Shown here: positions 1-10,830 of the stretch, one piece after another
Numbering within the stretch: position 1 is the stretch's first letter
How the letters are laid out: every line of letters begins with the position of its first letter
Origin: Phytopythium helicoides
Lineage: Eukaryota > Oomycota > Peronosporomycetes > Pythiales > Pythiaceae
NCBI GenBank assembly: GCA_024867545.1
Contig: JANFNE010000006.1
Coordinates: forward strand, 310,001 to 374,000
Length of the DNA stretch: 64,000 nucleotides
Direction: 5' to 3'
Notes under the pieces: generated by a model
The model's database searches: none
What the model saw: the letters and a program-made list of their open reading frames with translations, nothing else
What the model was told of the DNA's origin: nothing
Translations under genes and position numbers: made by a program

Positions 1-1473
1 GTTCGCGTGGGAGAACTACGAGGAGCACGCGTTCGGGGGAGACGAGGTGGACCCGAAGAACGGCGTCAAGCGCGCCAATGTGTGGGGAGACATCGCCTGC
101 TCGCTCGTGGACGGCATGGACACGCTGTGGGTCATGGGCCTGCGGGACGAGTTCCAGCGAGCCAGGGACTACGTGGCGGACAAGCTCAGCTTCGACCACC
201 TTGGCGTCGACGGGTCCTCGCTGTCCGTGTTTGAGACCATCATCCGAGAGGTTGGAGGGCTGCTCTCGGCCTACGAGCTCTCCAAGGACGACGTGTTCAA
301 GGACAAGGCCAAGGAGCTAGTCGACCTGCTCACGCCCGCCTTCGAGCCCGACGAGGGCGTCTTCTACACGCTCTTCAACCCGTACACGAAGCTCAAGCAT
401 TTCGCCTCGTGGTCCCAGTTCCAGTACGTCGCCCTTCCATCGCACTGATGCTGGTTTTGGAAAAATAATGTTCTGACGATTGCTGTGCATCAGAGCGCAT
501 ATTGCTGATGTCGGCACGCTCCAGCTTGAGATGCGGTACCTGTCGGATATCACAGGGGACTCCAAGTACGCCGAGATGGTGCGCGAAACCTGCACGGACA
601 CTTGGCCAACCGACAAGCTAACGTTTTGCATCGTAGGGCGACGCGTTCTACAAAATCCTTAAACGCGAGGGCTCGTTCAAGAACACGGGTCTGTTCCCCG
701 TGCACTTTGACTCGACGCGCGGCAAATTCAACACGCGGTCGAGCACCATCACGCTCGGCGCGCTCGGCGACTCCTTCTACGAGTATTTATTGAAAGTGTA
801 CATTTACAGCGGTGAGCGCAAGCAGGACGCTTTCCTGCGAGAGATGTACGACGACGCTGTGCGTGGCATTGAAGAGCACCTGCTTGTGTACTCGGAGCAA
901 GACGACCTGTACTTCCTCCAGGAGCTCAAGGTCCCGTCGTTCTCGGCCGTCAAGCGCATGGACCACCTGCTGTGCTTTGTCCCAGGTCTGCTCGCTCTCG
1001 GAACGCTCGGGGAGAAGCACGACACGAGCAAAAACGCACGCCACCTGCGGATCGCCAAGCAACTTATGGAGACGTGTTACCAGATGTACCATCGCCAGCC
1101 GACGGGACTGTCGCCCGACATTGTGAGCTTCCCCAACATGAAGGTTTACGACGCCAAGTACCGCCTCCGACCCGAGACGATCGAGAGTCTGTTCTACCTG
1201 TACCGCGTGACAGGCGAGCATAAGTACCGCGAGTACGGCTGGGAGATCTTCCAGGCGCTCGAGAAGCACGCCAAGACGGAGCACGGATATGGCGCCGTGC
1301 TTGATGTGACACGTATTGTACCGACAACGGAGAACAAAATGGAGAGCTTCTTCCTGGCAGAGACGCTCAAGTATCACTACCTACTCCAAGCACCAACCGA
1401 CCTGCTGCCACTGGACGAGTTCGTGTTCAACACCGAGGCTCACCCACTTCGCATCCGCAAGTCGGATGTGTAA
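1..1473 (+). CDS. GH47 class I alpha-1,2-mannosidase, 5' partial
   Basis: Glycoside hydrolase family 47 enzymes trim alpha-1,2-linked mannose from N-glycans in the ER/Golgi and take part in ER-associated degradation. The reading frame is open from base 2, so the start and any signal anchor lie outside the window. Exons are 1-423, 494-578 and 637-1473, with a GTACGT donor at 424 and a GTGCGC donor at 579; both junctions keep frame. Family landmarks are VFETIIREVGGLLSAYEL near the beginning, ADVGTLQLEM across the first junction, PETIESLFYLYRVTG, and the C-terminal block with FNTEAHPL before the stop. The family is clear from these blocks; which subgroup (ER Mns1-like or EDEM-like) cannot be settled without the N-terminus. 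It converges on the Rpn8 gene, 166 bp away. Confidence 0.93.
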
Positions 1474-1639
1474 GCTAGGAAACGCGTTGGCAGGTTAGAC
1501 AGGAGTCGATCAAAGCAAAACAAAAATCATTCCCTTCATCACGGCCAACTCTCGACAGCTCCTTCGATTACGCAGCGTTAGTCTCTTCTACTGCAGTGGG
1601 CTGCGTTCGTCAGTCACTCGGTGTGTGCGGTGGTTTCTC

Positions 1640-2608
1640 TCACGGCTTCTTCTTATCGCCTGCCGCGGCGTCCTTCTTGTCGTCCTTGGCCTTGTCTGCA
1701 GTTGCATCCTTCTTGTCGTCCTTCTTGTCGGCAAATCCCTGGTCCTCGAGCTCGCGGTACTTGATCTTGTTGTTGACGAGGTTGTGCAGCGCGATCGTGC
1801 ACCGGATGAGCGAAGATAAATAGATGACAAAGTGCATGTCATTCGTCTTCACGAACATGGAGCGCACGAGCGCGTCGACGTTGAGGTTGGGCAGCAGGTT
1901 GAAGATGGTCTGCATGTTGTAGATGATCTGGTGGTTGGGCGGCAGGCGTCCCTCGACGACGTTCTCGAGGTACGTCTTCATCTCTTCCAGGCGCTCCTTG
2001 AGGCCGTTGAGGGCCGTCATCTTGTGCTTGACCTGTCCTGCGAGCGAGCTGACCGATGGGTCGTTGATGTCGCGCAGCAGGTGCTCGACGCCGACCTCCT
2101 CCGCCTCGTAGGCGCCGACGGTCGACTTGATGTGCTTAAAGGTGCGCTTGATGGCCTTCCCGTCCTCCTCGACCTCCTCAATGGAGCCGTAGGCCGTGGT
2201 GGGGAGCCCCTCGACGTTCGGGCGCACGTCGCAAATGACGAGCACGGGGTTGGCGCAGTAGCGGCGGAAGAGCGCGTCGATGTCGAGGTCGGCCTTGCGG
2301 ATCTTTGGGCCCGTCGAGTAGAAGCCCACGATGCGCTCCTTGGCGTTGATCTTCTTGAACATGGCGTACATGCTCTCGAGGAAGTCGTGGTCGAGGTACC
2401 AGATGCCCGGGTTGCGCAGGTCCTCGTCGAACGGCACGGCGAACGAGTTGGTCACGTCGCACTTGCCGTGGAACGTCGAGCCGAGCAGCACGCCCACCAC
2501 GCGCTTGCTCGTGTCGCGCGCCACGCGGTTGTAGTGGTCCACGATGCTCAGCAGCACCAGCGGGTGCGTCACCACCTCCTCCGGCAGCGCCAGCGTCCCC
2601 GTCGCCAT
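1640..2608 (-). CDS. RPN8: 26S proteasome regulatory subunit Rpn8 (PSMD7)
   Basis: This is the non-catalytic MPN-domain subunit of the proteasome lid, which pairs with the deubiquitinase Rpn11. A single exon gives 322 residues, the usual length. The MPN domain covers roughly residues 8-140: [22 protein letters not shown], the FYSTGPKI block and [12 protein letters not shown]. The JAMM zinc motif is absent, as expected for Rpn8. The helical dimerisation region with NLLPNLN follows, and then a Lys/Asp/Ala-rich charged tail. The frame is open to 2704, but the ATG at 2608 gives the conserved start, with an initiator-like CATTCTCCAAAA on the minus strand around 2635-2647. It ends 166 bp from the convergent mannosidase gene. 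Confidence 0.96.
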   Translation of the reverse strand: MATGTLALPEEVVTHPLVLLSIVDHYNRVARDTSKRVVGVLLGSTFHGKCDVTNSFAVPFDEDLRNPGIWYLDHDFLESMYAMFKKINAKERIVGFYSTGPKIRKADLDIDALFRRYCANPVLVICDVRPNVEGLPTTAYGSIEEVEEDGKAIKRTFKHIKSTVGAYEAEEVGVEHLLRDINDPSVSSLAGQVKHKMTALNGLKERLEEMKTYLENVVEGRLPPNHQIIYNMQTIFNLLPNLNVDALVRSMFVKTNDMHFVIYLSSLIRCTIALHNLVNNKIKYRELEDQGFADKKDDKKDATADKAKDDKKDAAAGDKKKP

Positions 2609-2995
2609 TTTGGCCCCTCGGTGGATCGGAATCTTTTTGGAGAATGGGGGGAGGTGCCCAGGGGAGACAAAGGTGGCGAGAAGGTTGCGCCAAGGGCCGG
2701 CCACATGTGCGTGTCAACGGAAGAGTGGGCATGTGGTGTGATGCGCATGAAAAAGGTTTGTGATAGAGTTTTGGCACCATGAGGGGTGTGGCAACGATCA
2801 TCCGCTGCGATGGAGCTATGCACGTTACGGTGTTTGCTTCACTTCTGGCCAACACGGCAAGACGAGTTGTTGTTGTTGTTGTTGTTGTTGTTACTTTCCA
2901 GAGTGCAGCCATTTGAACTGGAAGCTGAAGTCGGCCCCTTTGTTCCATTCATGAGCGGTCAGTGGCTTGCTTGCCAACGCGCAACAATAAGAGGA
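2609..2995. other. Intergenic gap with GTT microsatellite
   Basis: This is the promoter side of the Rpn8 gene and the 3' flank of the membrane protein gene. A (GTT)9 run lies at 2866-2892. No other coding sequence or RNA gene was recognised here. Confidence 0.6.
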
Positions 2996-4701
2996 CTACC
3001 TACCGATATGTTCGAGAGAGTTCTGAACGGCGTAAAAGACCCACGCGAGCAGTTTATACTGAACCATCCCCCACTGCTTCTCTAGTACAAATGCGAGCTG
3101 GTGCAAGGGGGAGACGCCTGTCATTCGTCGAAGGACAATCACAATGCCCACGAACGACACCAGCTCAAGGAACGCATATAGCAGCACATTGGCGACCATG
3201 CGCTGGAGTCGATTCTCATCTATGTCCGCGAGTGTAGGGTAAAACTCGCGGTTTGGCAGGTAAAACATGGCCGTCATGTAGATGCCTGCATTGTAATCGA
3301 GGAGGTTAGCGAGAATTTCATTTGGCAGTCGCTAGCTGGATACGTACTATAGAAGGCTGGGATGATTATCTCCGTATACTCGATGAGAATGATAAACTCC
3401 ACAGCAAAAAGCATTTTGCTAAACAAGTGGATAAACTCCGCGCGATCGTGTTCGTGCAATGAGTTAGTCTGTGAGCATGGGTAGTCAACGGTACTTGACA
3501 AAGGGGGCTTCGACGGACTTACAGCTGCAGAACCAAGCTGTTGTGTTGATTTCACGAAGATACGAGACGATTCTCTTGATAGCGAAGGGATTGAGGAGAC
3601 TTTGTTGCGATAACGCTTTCCCATGAGTAGACTAAATCTGGGATTTCGCACTCGGTATTTATGAGTTACATTCTTGACGATATTGTTGTCTCGACAACCC
3701 GACTCCTCCCGATTGCAAGTGGTATCGCCACTCAATAAAGCTATCGCAACGTCTTTCAATTGGCAGTTCCCTTTTGATTGGACGTGGCGTGATACCTTTG
3801 GCAACAGCTCGTTCAGGCGCTGAACTTGTTCGTGTACATCGTGAACGGAAATCCACGCGTGAATAACATCCATTGCGATCAATAAAAGCGATGTCGACCA
3901 GCTAGTAGCACTTCCCATTGCAAGTGATACGTACAGAGCGTTGAAGACCTCAATGGAGAAGATAACTACTTCGGGCTTCACATCGTCATTATTGCCGAGA
4001 ACCTTGCTTACTGTGTTTCGTGCCACGAGCTTGATGAGTGGAAGAAGAATCATGTACGGATTCTGGTACCTCGGAGGAAGCGATTGGAATCCATGGATGA
4101 ACACTGGATATTCCACTGTTAGTCCAACCAGAACGTGTACAACTGCAACAGCTCTGAAGAGTGCAGTGCGCACAGCTCGATCGTCCCGCAATTTTCGCCA
4201 AAACAAACCCAGCAGAACACCCCAAGTCGAAGCTACAAACACGGGAGTCACCGCCAGGTACATGAACGGAACCGGGAAGGCTATGACTCCTGCGAGAGCG
4301 TACTCGAACGCAACGCACAGATTATTCACTAGAAACGATCCAACCACGACTTGCCGATGCGAATAGCCCAGAGATGGCGCTAAATGGCTGAAGTGTTGAT
4401 GAATACCGTAGGTGATGATGAATGACATGAAGTAGTCTCGGATCCAGAAGACGTAATTGGCATCACGTCCTTCGCTTGGTTTTGCCAGCGGTGCAAAGTC
4501 CATGACTGTGTTGACGAACAAGCATGGCAACGGTGTGATAATACTCCACAAGAGTATCCGCTGCCACTGCACATGAGCCGAGTACTGAAAAAACGCGTGG
4601 GTTCTCTCTATCGAGTACTTGCCGTGCAGCTCCACTTGCGCTGCTGTCCAGGCACTCACCACTCTGCCCCAAGCGAATCTCACCACCTCCATCAGGTTCA
4701 T
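2996..4701 (-). CDS. Multi-pass membrane protein, oomycete hypothetical
   Basis: The exons are 4701-3348 and 3285-2996. The 62-nt intron (3286-3347) has a GTACGT donor and CAG acceptor and restores the frame as AFYS-IYMTAMFYLPNREF. The product is about 547 residues with several hydrophobic stretches, for example ILLWSIITPLPCLFV, FLVNNLCVAFEYALAGVIAF, MYLAVTPVFVASTWGVLLGL, ALFRAVAVVHVLVGLTV and SLLLIAMDVIHAWISV, and two near the C-terminus. A Ser/Arg-rich hydrophilic loop sits in the middle. It resembles the large families of uncharacterised oomycete transmembrane proteins; no catalytic motif was recognised and no function is proposed. A second in-frame 54-nt segment (3469-3522) has perfect intron borders and may be spliced out. 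Confidence 0.75.
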
Positions 4702-4896
4702 GCTGCCACTATCGAGTTGCTCGTTCCTCGGAGGTGAAAGAAGCCGAAATAAAAAGGGGCCACCCTCAGTTTAGCACTAGTTCAGCCCTATGCGTAATCC
4801 AAGGTAATCTAGTTACAGATCTATTTTTGTGCCGAAAACTCAGAGAGACAATATGCATTATTGCAAGTTACTACAATAAACAGGAAGCATTATGAC

Positions 4897-7800
4897 CTAC
4901 GAATTGCCGTCTTCAACATCAAGGTGCAGATGCGATGGAGCCGGCAGGAGCCGTTCGCTGCGGTCTCGACGCGCTCGTGGGGCCAGACGCGCACGGCTGG
5001 AGGCCTTGATGCTCTCACGGGACAGCGGTGCGGCCGCCTCGTCTGCGTCCTCGGGCTCCTCGGGCGCCGCAAGCTCTAGCGGCCGCGAGGCGGCGCCATC
5101 CACCGCAATTGTTGCGGCTCCGGCTGGTGCTGCGGTGGCCAGCGGCGTAGTCCCGCGGTCGAAACGGTCCTTGCGGTCAGGAGAGGTGGCAGCCAGAGCC
5201 ACGGTGGCCACGTTGGTGCTACGCCGGCCGGAGCGAGCAGCACGGCCGAGGAGCTGCATCCGCTCCTCGACCTTGATGGAGCGCCGGCGATTGCGCGAGT
5301 CTGGGAACTGCAAGTCGAGCGTCAGGCATGAAGAGATCGAGGAGAGCGTGAGAGAAAGACATCCAAGGACGCACCATGAAGCTCGCGTCGGGGTCTCCGC
5401 GTCCACCTTCGATCTGTATCAATAGCGTCAGAAAACCCCGCAAAGCAAGCAGCGGTGAGGGTTCGTACCGTGTCGACCATGAGCGCGGCGCGGTCAAGGC
5501 AGATCTGGAGCAAGTTGGTGATGGCGTCGGCTCCAAGTGCCTCAAATTCGGAGGCCAAACGGCTCTCGCCTTCGTAGCCGGCAGGCGGTGGCCACAGTTT
5601 GGCAGCCGGGATGGCGTTCTTGAGCGGCGAAGCGCAGGACGTGAGACCCATAAGCTTGACGATCCGCGCCGCGCCAGCGATCACCTCTTTCGATGTCGTC
5701 AACAGACTTGTCTGAGTATACTCGGTGCGCGCGAGCTCCACCTCGGCGTCGCGTAGCTTCTGCTCCAGCGACCGCGGGTCCTCCATCGACGCGACGGCGT
5801 TCGACACTTCGAGCGAGTGCAGCTGATGCTCGAGCTCCGACTGTGTCAACTTCATCTGCTTTAGACGCGCCTCATTGATCTTGGCCTGCTCGTCAAAGCT
5901 CGCATTCAGCTCCTCGCGGCGCGAGAACTTTTGGTATACGGCCTCCATGCGCGAAAACCCGGTCGCCTTCTGGACTTTGTCGCACATGGACTCGCATCGC
6001 TGCAGTGCGATTTTCACGGCGAGGGATCGCGTACTGCCACCACTGCCATTGGCACTACCTCCTGCACTACTTGAGGAGCTTCGACCCGTTTTGAGTGCGA
6101 ATCCCGTTCGTCTAGATGACTCGTTTTGTGCTGCGCTGTCCGGCTTTTCATCAGCAACGTCTTGAGCTTCTCCAAGCTTCCCACCAGTCTGCACATTGTC
6201 AATCATTTCAGCTCGCCGCTGAAACAAAGTGTCCGTTGTTGCCTGTTCGTGAGCTATTTTATCTCGTGCGCGCTCGAGTTTGTCGACGACAGCTTGAAGC
6301 AGCTGCTTGTTTCTTTCCATTGCTGTGCGAAGAGCAGGTAGCTCGTTATTCTGGAGATGCATTTTCTTTGCTAGCAGCACGCGCTTCTCTTCCTCCAGAT
6401 CTCTTAACGTAAGCTGCAGTAGCTTCAGCTCCTTTTTGCAGTCCTCGTAATGCTCCGGATCATATGCAGGAAAGAGCTCACAACCTCGCATGAGTTTGCG
6501 TCGCGTCTTCTCTTGATGATCAATGTTCTTCATCATTTGGTCAATTTTCTGCGCTCGTGAGATCATTTCCTCGACAGCTTGCTTGGCCATTTCGCAGTCA
6601 CGCATAGCTGAGTCGTAACGCCGAGCTGTCTCTTTGATTTTTGCTTTCACGCTCTCGAGATGGGCTTTTTTGCGTTGTGATTCTGCTCGCAAACTATCAT
6701 GCAGTGTCTGCAACTTCAGCACAACTCGGTGGTTGTACGACTTCTTGAGGTCCCATTCGGACTGTGGGTAGTCCTGGACGTGAGCAGGCAGCCCAAACGC
6801 TGCAGATGAATTTGGTCCGTTATTGCCGCTTACCTCTGGCACAAACATGCCGTACTCGCTGTCATTCGTTCCGAGCTGAAATCCTGCTTTGGCGTTGTTA
6901 TTATCATTTACGGGACTGGAAAGTGTTGTTATGGAAGCAATCTCGCCTCGAGATGGTGAGCAAGCCCTTGGTTGTGTTGGAGAAGTGGAGCCAGCAAGTG
7001 ATCCCGAAGATTCTGTCAGGAATGTTCTTACAGCTACCGGGTTAGATTTTTCAACAGGAGATGCAGAGGAGTTTGATGTAGTTGACAGCGACGTCAATGC
7101 TGGTGTAGAGGCAGAAATATTCAATATTGCTGTAGGAAGAGCGCGAACAGAGGATCCGAGTACATTTTGCACAGCAGCGAATGTAGACTTCTTGTGAAAT
7201 ACATTTTCATGGGAGATAATGTCTAGTGTCTGTGTCACAGGCGTAGGGATGGGAGCTTGCGATATTTTTACGCTTGCTCTTTGAACCGCAGCAAGTTGAG
7301 CAGCACTCATGCTCCCTTTAAGTTTTTGGGTTCCCACGTCGAACATACTCTTCTTCACGTCCCAAAACCGTGCATCAAACAACCCCGAGCGCGCTTGGGT
7401 GGTGCCACCAGCGCCACTGAATGGAGCAACAGAGGTAGACCCATCTGTTGGATTTCGCTCATCACTTGGATTGTTATTGCTAGTTCCACCATCGATGGAG
7501 TCGCGAGAGGTACCAACCATGCTGTCTACCATTTGCTGGTTATTTGAAGTAAGATTAGTAGAGCTTCCCCACAGATCTAGTCCACTAAGTTCTGAGCCCG
7601 CACTGCCAATCGATACGTTCGATTTGGGATTGGAAACTACAGGGTCACGTATCAGAATTTCCTTTGTCAACGCTAACCAGGGAAATTGTATCCAAATCCA
7701 ACGCTGATAGTAGAAGAAGTGGTTTGGCATGACTGGCTTCTGCTTGGTAACCGTAAGAGCAGTAGACGAAGCATTCGGGGACAGAGAAGAACCCGCAGGA

Positions 7801-10625
7801 CTGCGACCAAGCGTCGTAAATGCTTCTAGTGCAAGTGCTAATGCTGTTGCTGCTGACATCGACGGAGTCATACTACCTACTCCCAAAGATCCAGGTGAGA
7901 CAGTAGCTGAATTGCTGTGAGCCGGAGATGAAGCTGATGCTGCTGCTGCAACTGCAAGAGCATTTGGGCCGCTGAGAACATATACATGAGGCAAGTCCTC
8001 TGCAAAGGTAAACCCGTCTTGATACAACCGCTTCAGGTCAAATGGCGCGTGCTGAAACACGGGCAAGAAACCTTGCAAATAAACGCAAAAGTCGTACATG
8101 AACTTGGTAGCGAGCTGTACCATCGGAAGAAATGTCTTGGTTGGGGGACGAGAACTTTTGTACCAGTCTTCTAAACTCTTACCATACTCTTTAACGACGT
8201 CGTAGGGGGCAATGTAGACTGGTGGGTCGAGTGGAGCGTCAACTCCGGCGGCATAGTTCAGTAATGGCCCTTGCGATAGCTTCTTCCAGTAACTATATAG
8301 CTCGCGTTTGTAGTTGGCGGTGTATAGTAGTTGAAACATGGGGAGGTTGACGAGAACACTTCGGAGCGCGTCCCACTCGTAGCAGCGTTGTAGGTGCCAC
8401 GGAAGCTCTTCAACGCGACGGAAGGTTGTCGGATGTATTCGAAAGAATCTTATGAGCCACTGATGGTACGTTTGCTCCATTTGCTCGCTGCCAATGTAGC
8501 GCCACCATATAACGTCTCGGAGAATATCTTTGCACATCGGGAGCACTATCGCATCTTGGACAAACAGCACTCCCATGGGTTTGATCGCGCGTAGCAATGC
8601 CTTCCACTCTGTATCGGAAAATGCCAATCCCGCCCCACTGCTGCTACGCTCCATGACGCTATCGTAGCCCTCGCAGGGTCTGTGCTGCTTGTGCCTCTGC
8701 TCTCTAGCCTCTGTCATCATTGCACTGAGGATAAATCGAAGCTCATTGACCAGCATCCCATGGCGAGAGACATAGAGGATACTCAGCGCCTTTCCAAGCA
8801 GCGGTCCAAGTGGCGGGACATGTTTGCCACCTGTCATGTATGCAGGCAATATGTTATTCGGCGATTCGATGCTATCTGTTCCAGGTGTAGGCTCTCCATT
8901 CATTGAAAGTTTTGGCGATGAGGCAGCACTCCCAAGAGTAGACCCTGGTGTTGGGATCCTAGATGTGGGTAACGATGAGATGATACTCGAAACACTTCCA
9001 GTATCCGATGTGAGCATGCTTCGATTACTCTCGAAAAATGCACGAGAATCTCCTTCAAACAAAAAGTCTGTCGAGCTACCAGATCCTTTCATGCGACCAC
9101 GGAATGAGCGCAACTTTCTCTCCGTCTCGACAAATACCTCTTGTGTTTCATGAATACTCTTAGCTCTGGTCATTGCACTGCTAGGGCGATAGTCGTTGTT
9201 GGCCTTGAAATCAATAATCGTTTCATTGGTGGCCATTCCGATTCTAGCGCTTCTTCGGCCGCTTGGCGGTGATCCACCTCTGTCGAGTGACGAGCGTCGC
9301 ATCATTGAGGCCGTGGGAGACGACAATGGTGATTTATCTTTGGTAGGCGATCCAGGCCCTTCACGGTGTAGTCGAGGGACCACAGGAGAGCTCGCACGTT
9401 TCAAGACACCGATTGAAGGGGTGGCAGATTTCATCGTTTCGGCTAGAAATTGTTTTGCGTCCGCTGTAGCTTCCTCCGTTGGTGTGTATCCTATCTCCAT
9501 GCTACGCAGGATAGCTTCGAGGAGCTGCCCAACGCTGTCCGAATTCAGCCAACTCTCGAAGATGCTGTGGATATTGAATCCTTCACGGACCGCCCACAAC
9601 ATGCTCATCAAGAATACCTTGAGGAAATGGGCATTCGCACTCATAGGAACACTCACAATAGCCTTTTGCTGGATTTCGAATAGCTGTAATCCGGGCCGAC
9701 TGGCAGATCCATCACGCTTGTCGTCATTCTTCTTGGAGCCAGTAGCAGAGCGGTTCTTATACACAAACTTCTTGATTATTCGTCTTCGATCATCCTCAGT
9801 CAGCGGTGTGACGTTAACGAGCTTCCAGTTGCGTCGACTGGCCTCAAGCTATGAGTAAACGCCACTTAGAAACTAACAATTAGGAGAAAATAAAAAAAAA
9901 AGTCTCACCTTGATTCTCTCTATCATCTGGGCTGACATGCTTGTCTTCTCATAGTGATCACCGATGGGGCTTTCCTCTGCTTTGGCAAACTTGGATGATG
10001 GGTAGTTGACCGTACCAGTGAAAATGATGCGCACATTTGGTGGAAACGCTAGCGGCACCCACTTAAGAATACTCTCCCCTCCATTGGTTCGAAGTCGTTG
10101 TAGTCCATCGACAACAAGGATGACTCGGCCTTTCTTCGACGCAGCCTCGAGGAATTTAGGAAACTGCCAGCTCAGGCGCTCCTCAACCTCAGGTACCTCT
10201 TTGTTGAGCTCAAAGTAGTCCTTTATCTCGCGCAGCACACGCTCAAGCAAGTTGGAGACAGAGCATGATTGTCTTGAGCACCCAACTACGTGTGTGAAGA
10301 TGAACTCTGGATAGGACGACTGCCAGTTTTGCACCATCTTCTTTCGACGAGCAAGCCAATTGGCAAGGAAAGCAGATTTTCCCACACCACTGTCTCCTAG
10401 CAAGATGATCGGACCTTTGACCGTGTGCATCGTGTCGACGTCGCAGAACTCGTCCAGTTCCTGCACCAATCGGCTGTTTTCGTGATAAACGAACTCGGAG
10501 TTCTTGAGACGTAGCTTCATAAACCCATGGTGGAACGCGCTCTCGAGGTATGACACAGAGTCCCAGTACTCTTTACTGGCGATTGACCCTCCCAACGTCG
10601 TCGCTGCCTGGCCTGGCGTCGTCAT
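4897..10625 (-). CDS. Nephrocystin-3-like STAND/NACHT NTPase with coiled coil
   Basis: The exons are 10625-9909, 9848-5469, 5413-5375 and 5307-4897. Introns of 60, 55 and 67 nt all keep frame, giving about 1848 residues. The N-terminus carries a P-loop NTPase: Walker A GDSGVGKS at residues 77-84 and Walker B VILVVDG near 168-174, followed by the NACHT-type helical region (FLKVFLMSMLWAVREGF) seen in nephrocystin-3 and related STAND proteins. A long Ser/Pro-rich linker (about residues 330-620) leads to a region with many aromatic residues (EELPWHLQRC, LVNLPMFQLLY) that fits a winged-helix or TPR-like arm. A Lys/Glu-rich coiled coil of about 250 residues follows. The C-terminus is Ala/Arg-rich. 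Nephrocystin-3 acts at cilia, and oomycetes make flagellate zoospores, so a flagellar role is possible but inferred. Confidence 0.82.
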
Positions 10626-10830
10626 CGGCGCAGTATTGGCTTTAAACGATTAGTTTCAGCAGATAACAGTAGGATCCGGAGATTATTCCTGTCGGGGCGT
10701 TTTGCTGTACTTGAGAAAAGACCATGAATGTTTTATGAGGAGGAACTATGGGTCGAGCAGGCTTCCGATGGCCCACTTGACGTCTATTGCTCATATAGAT
10801 ATTTATGGCTATTCACGCGCTTCTGCTTAC

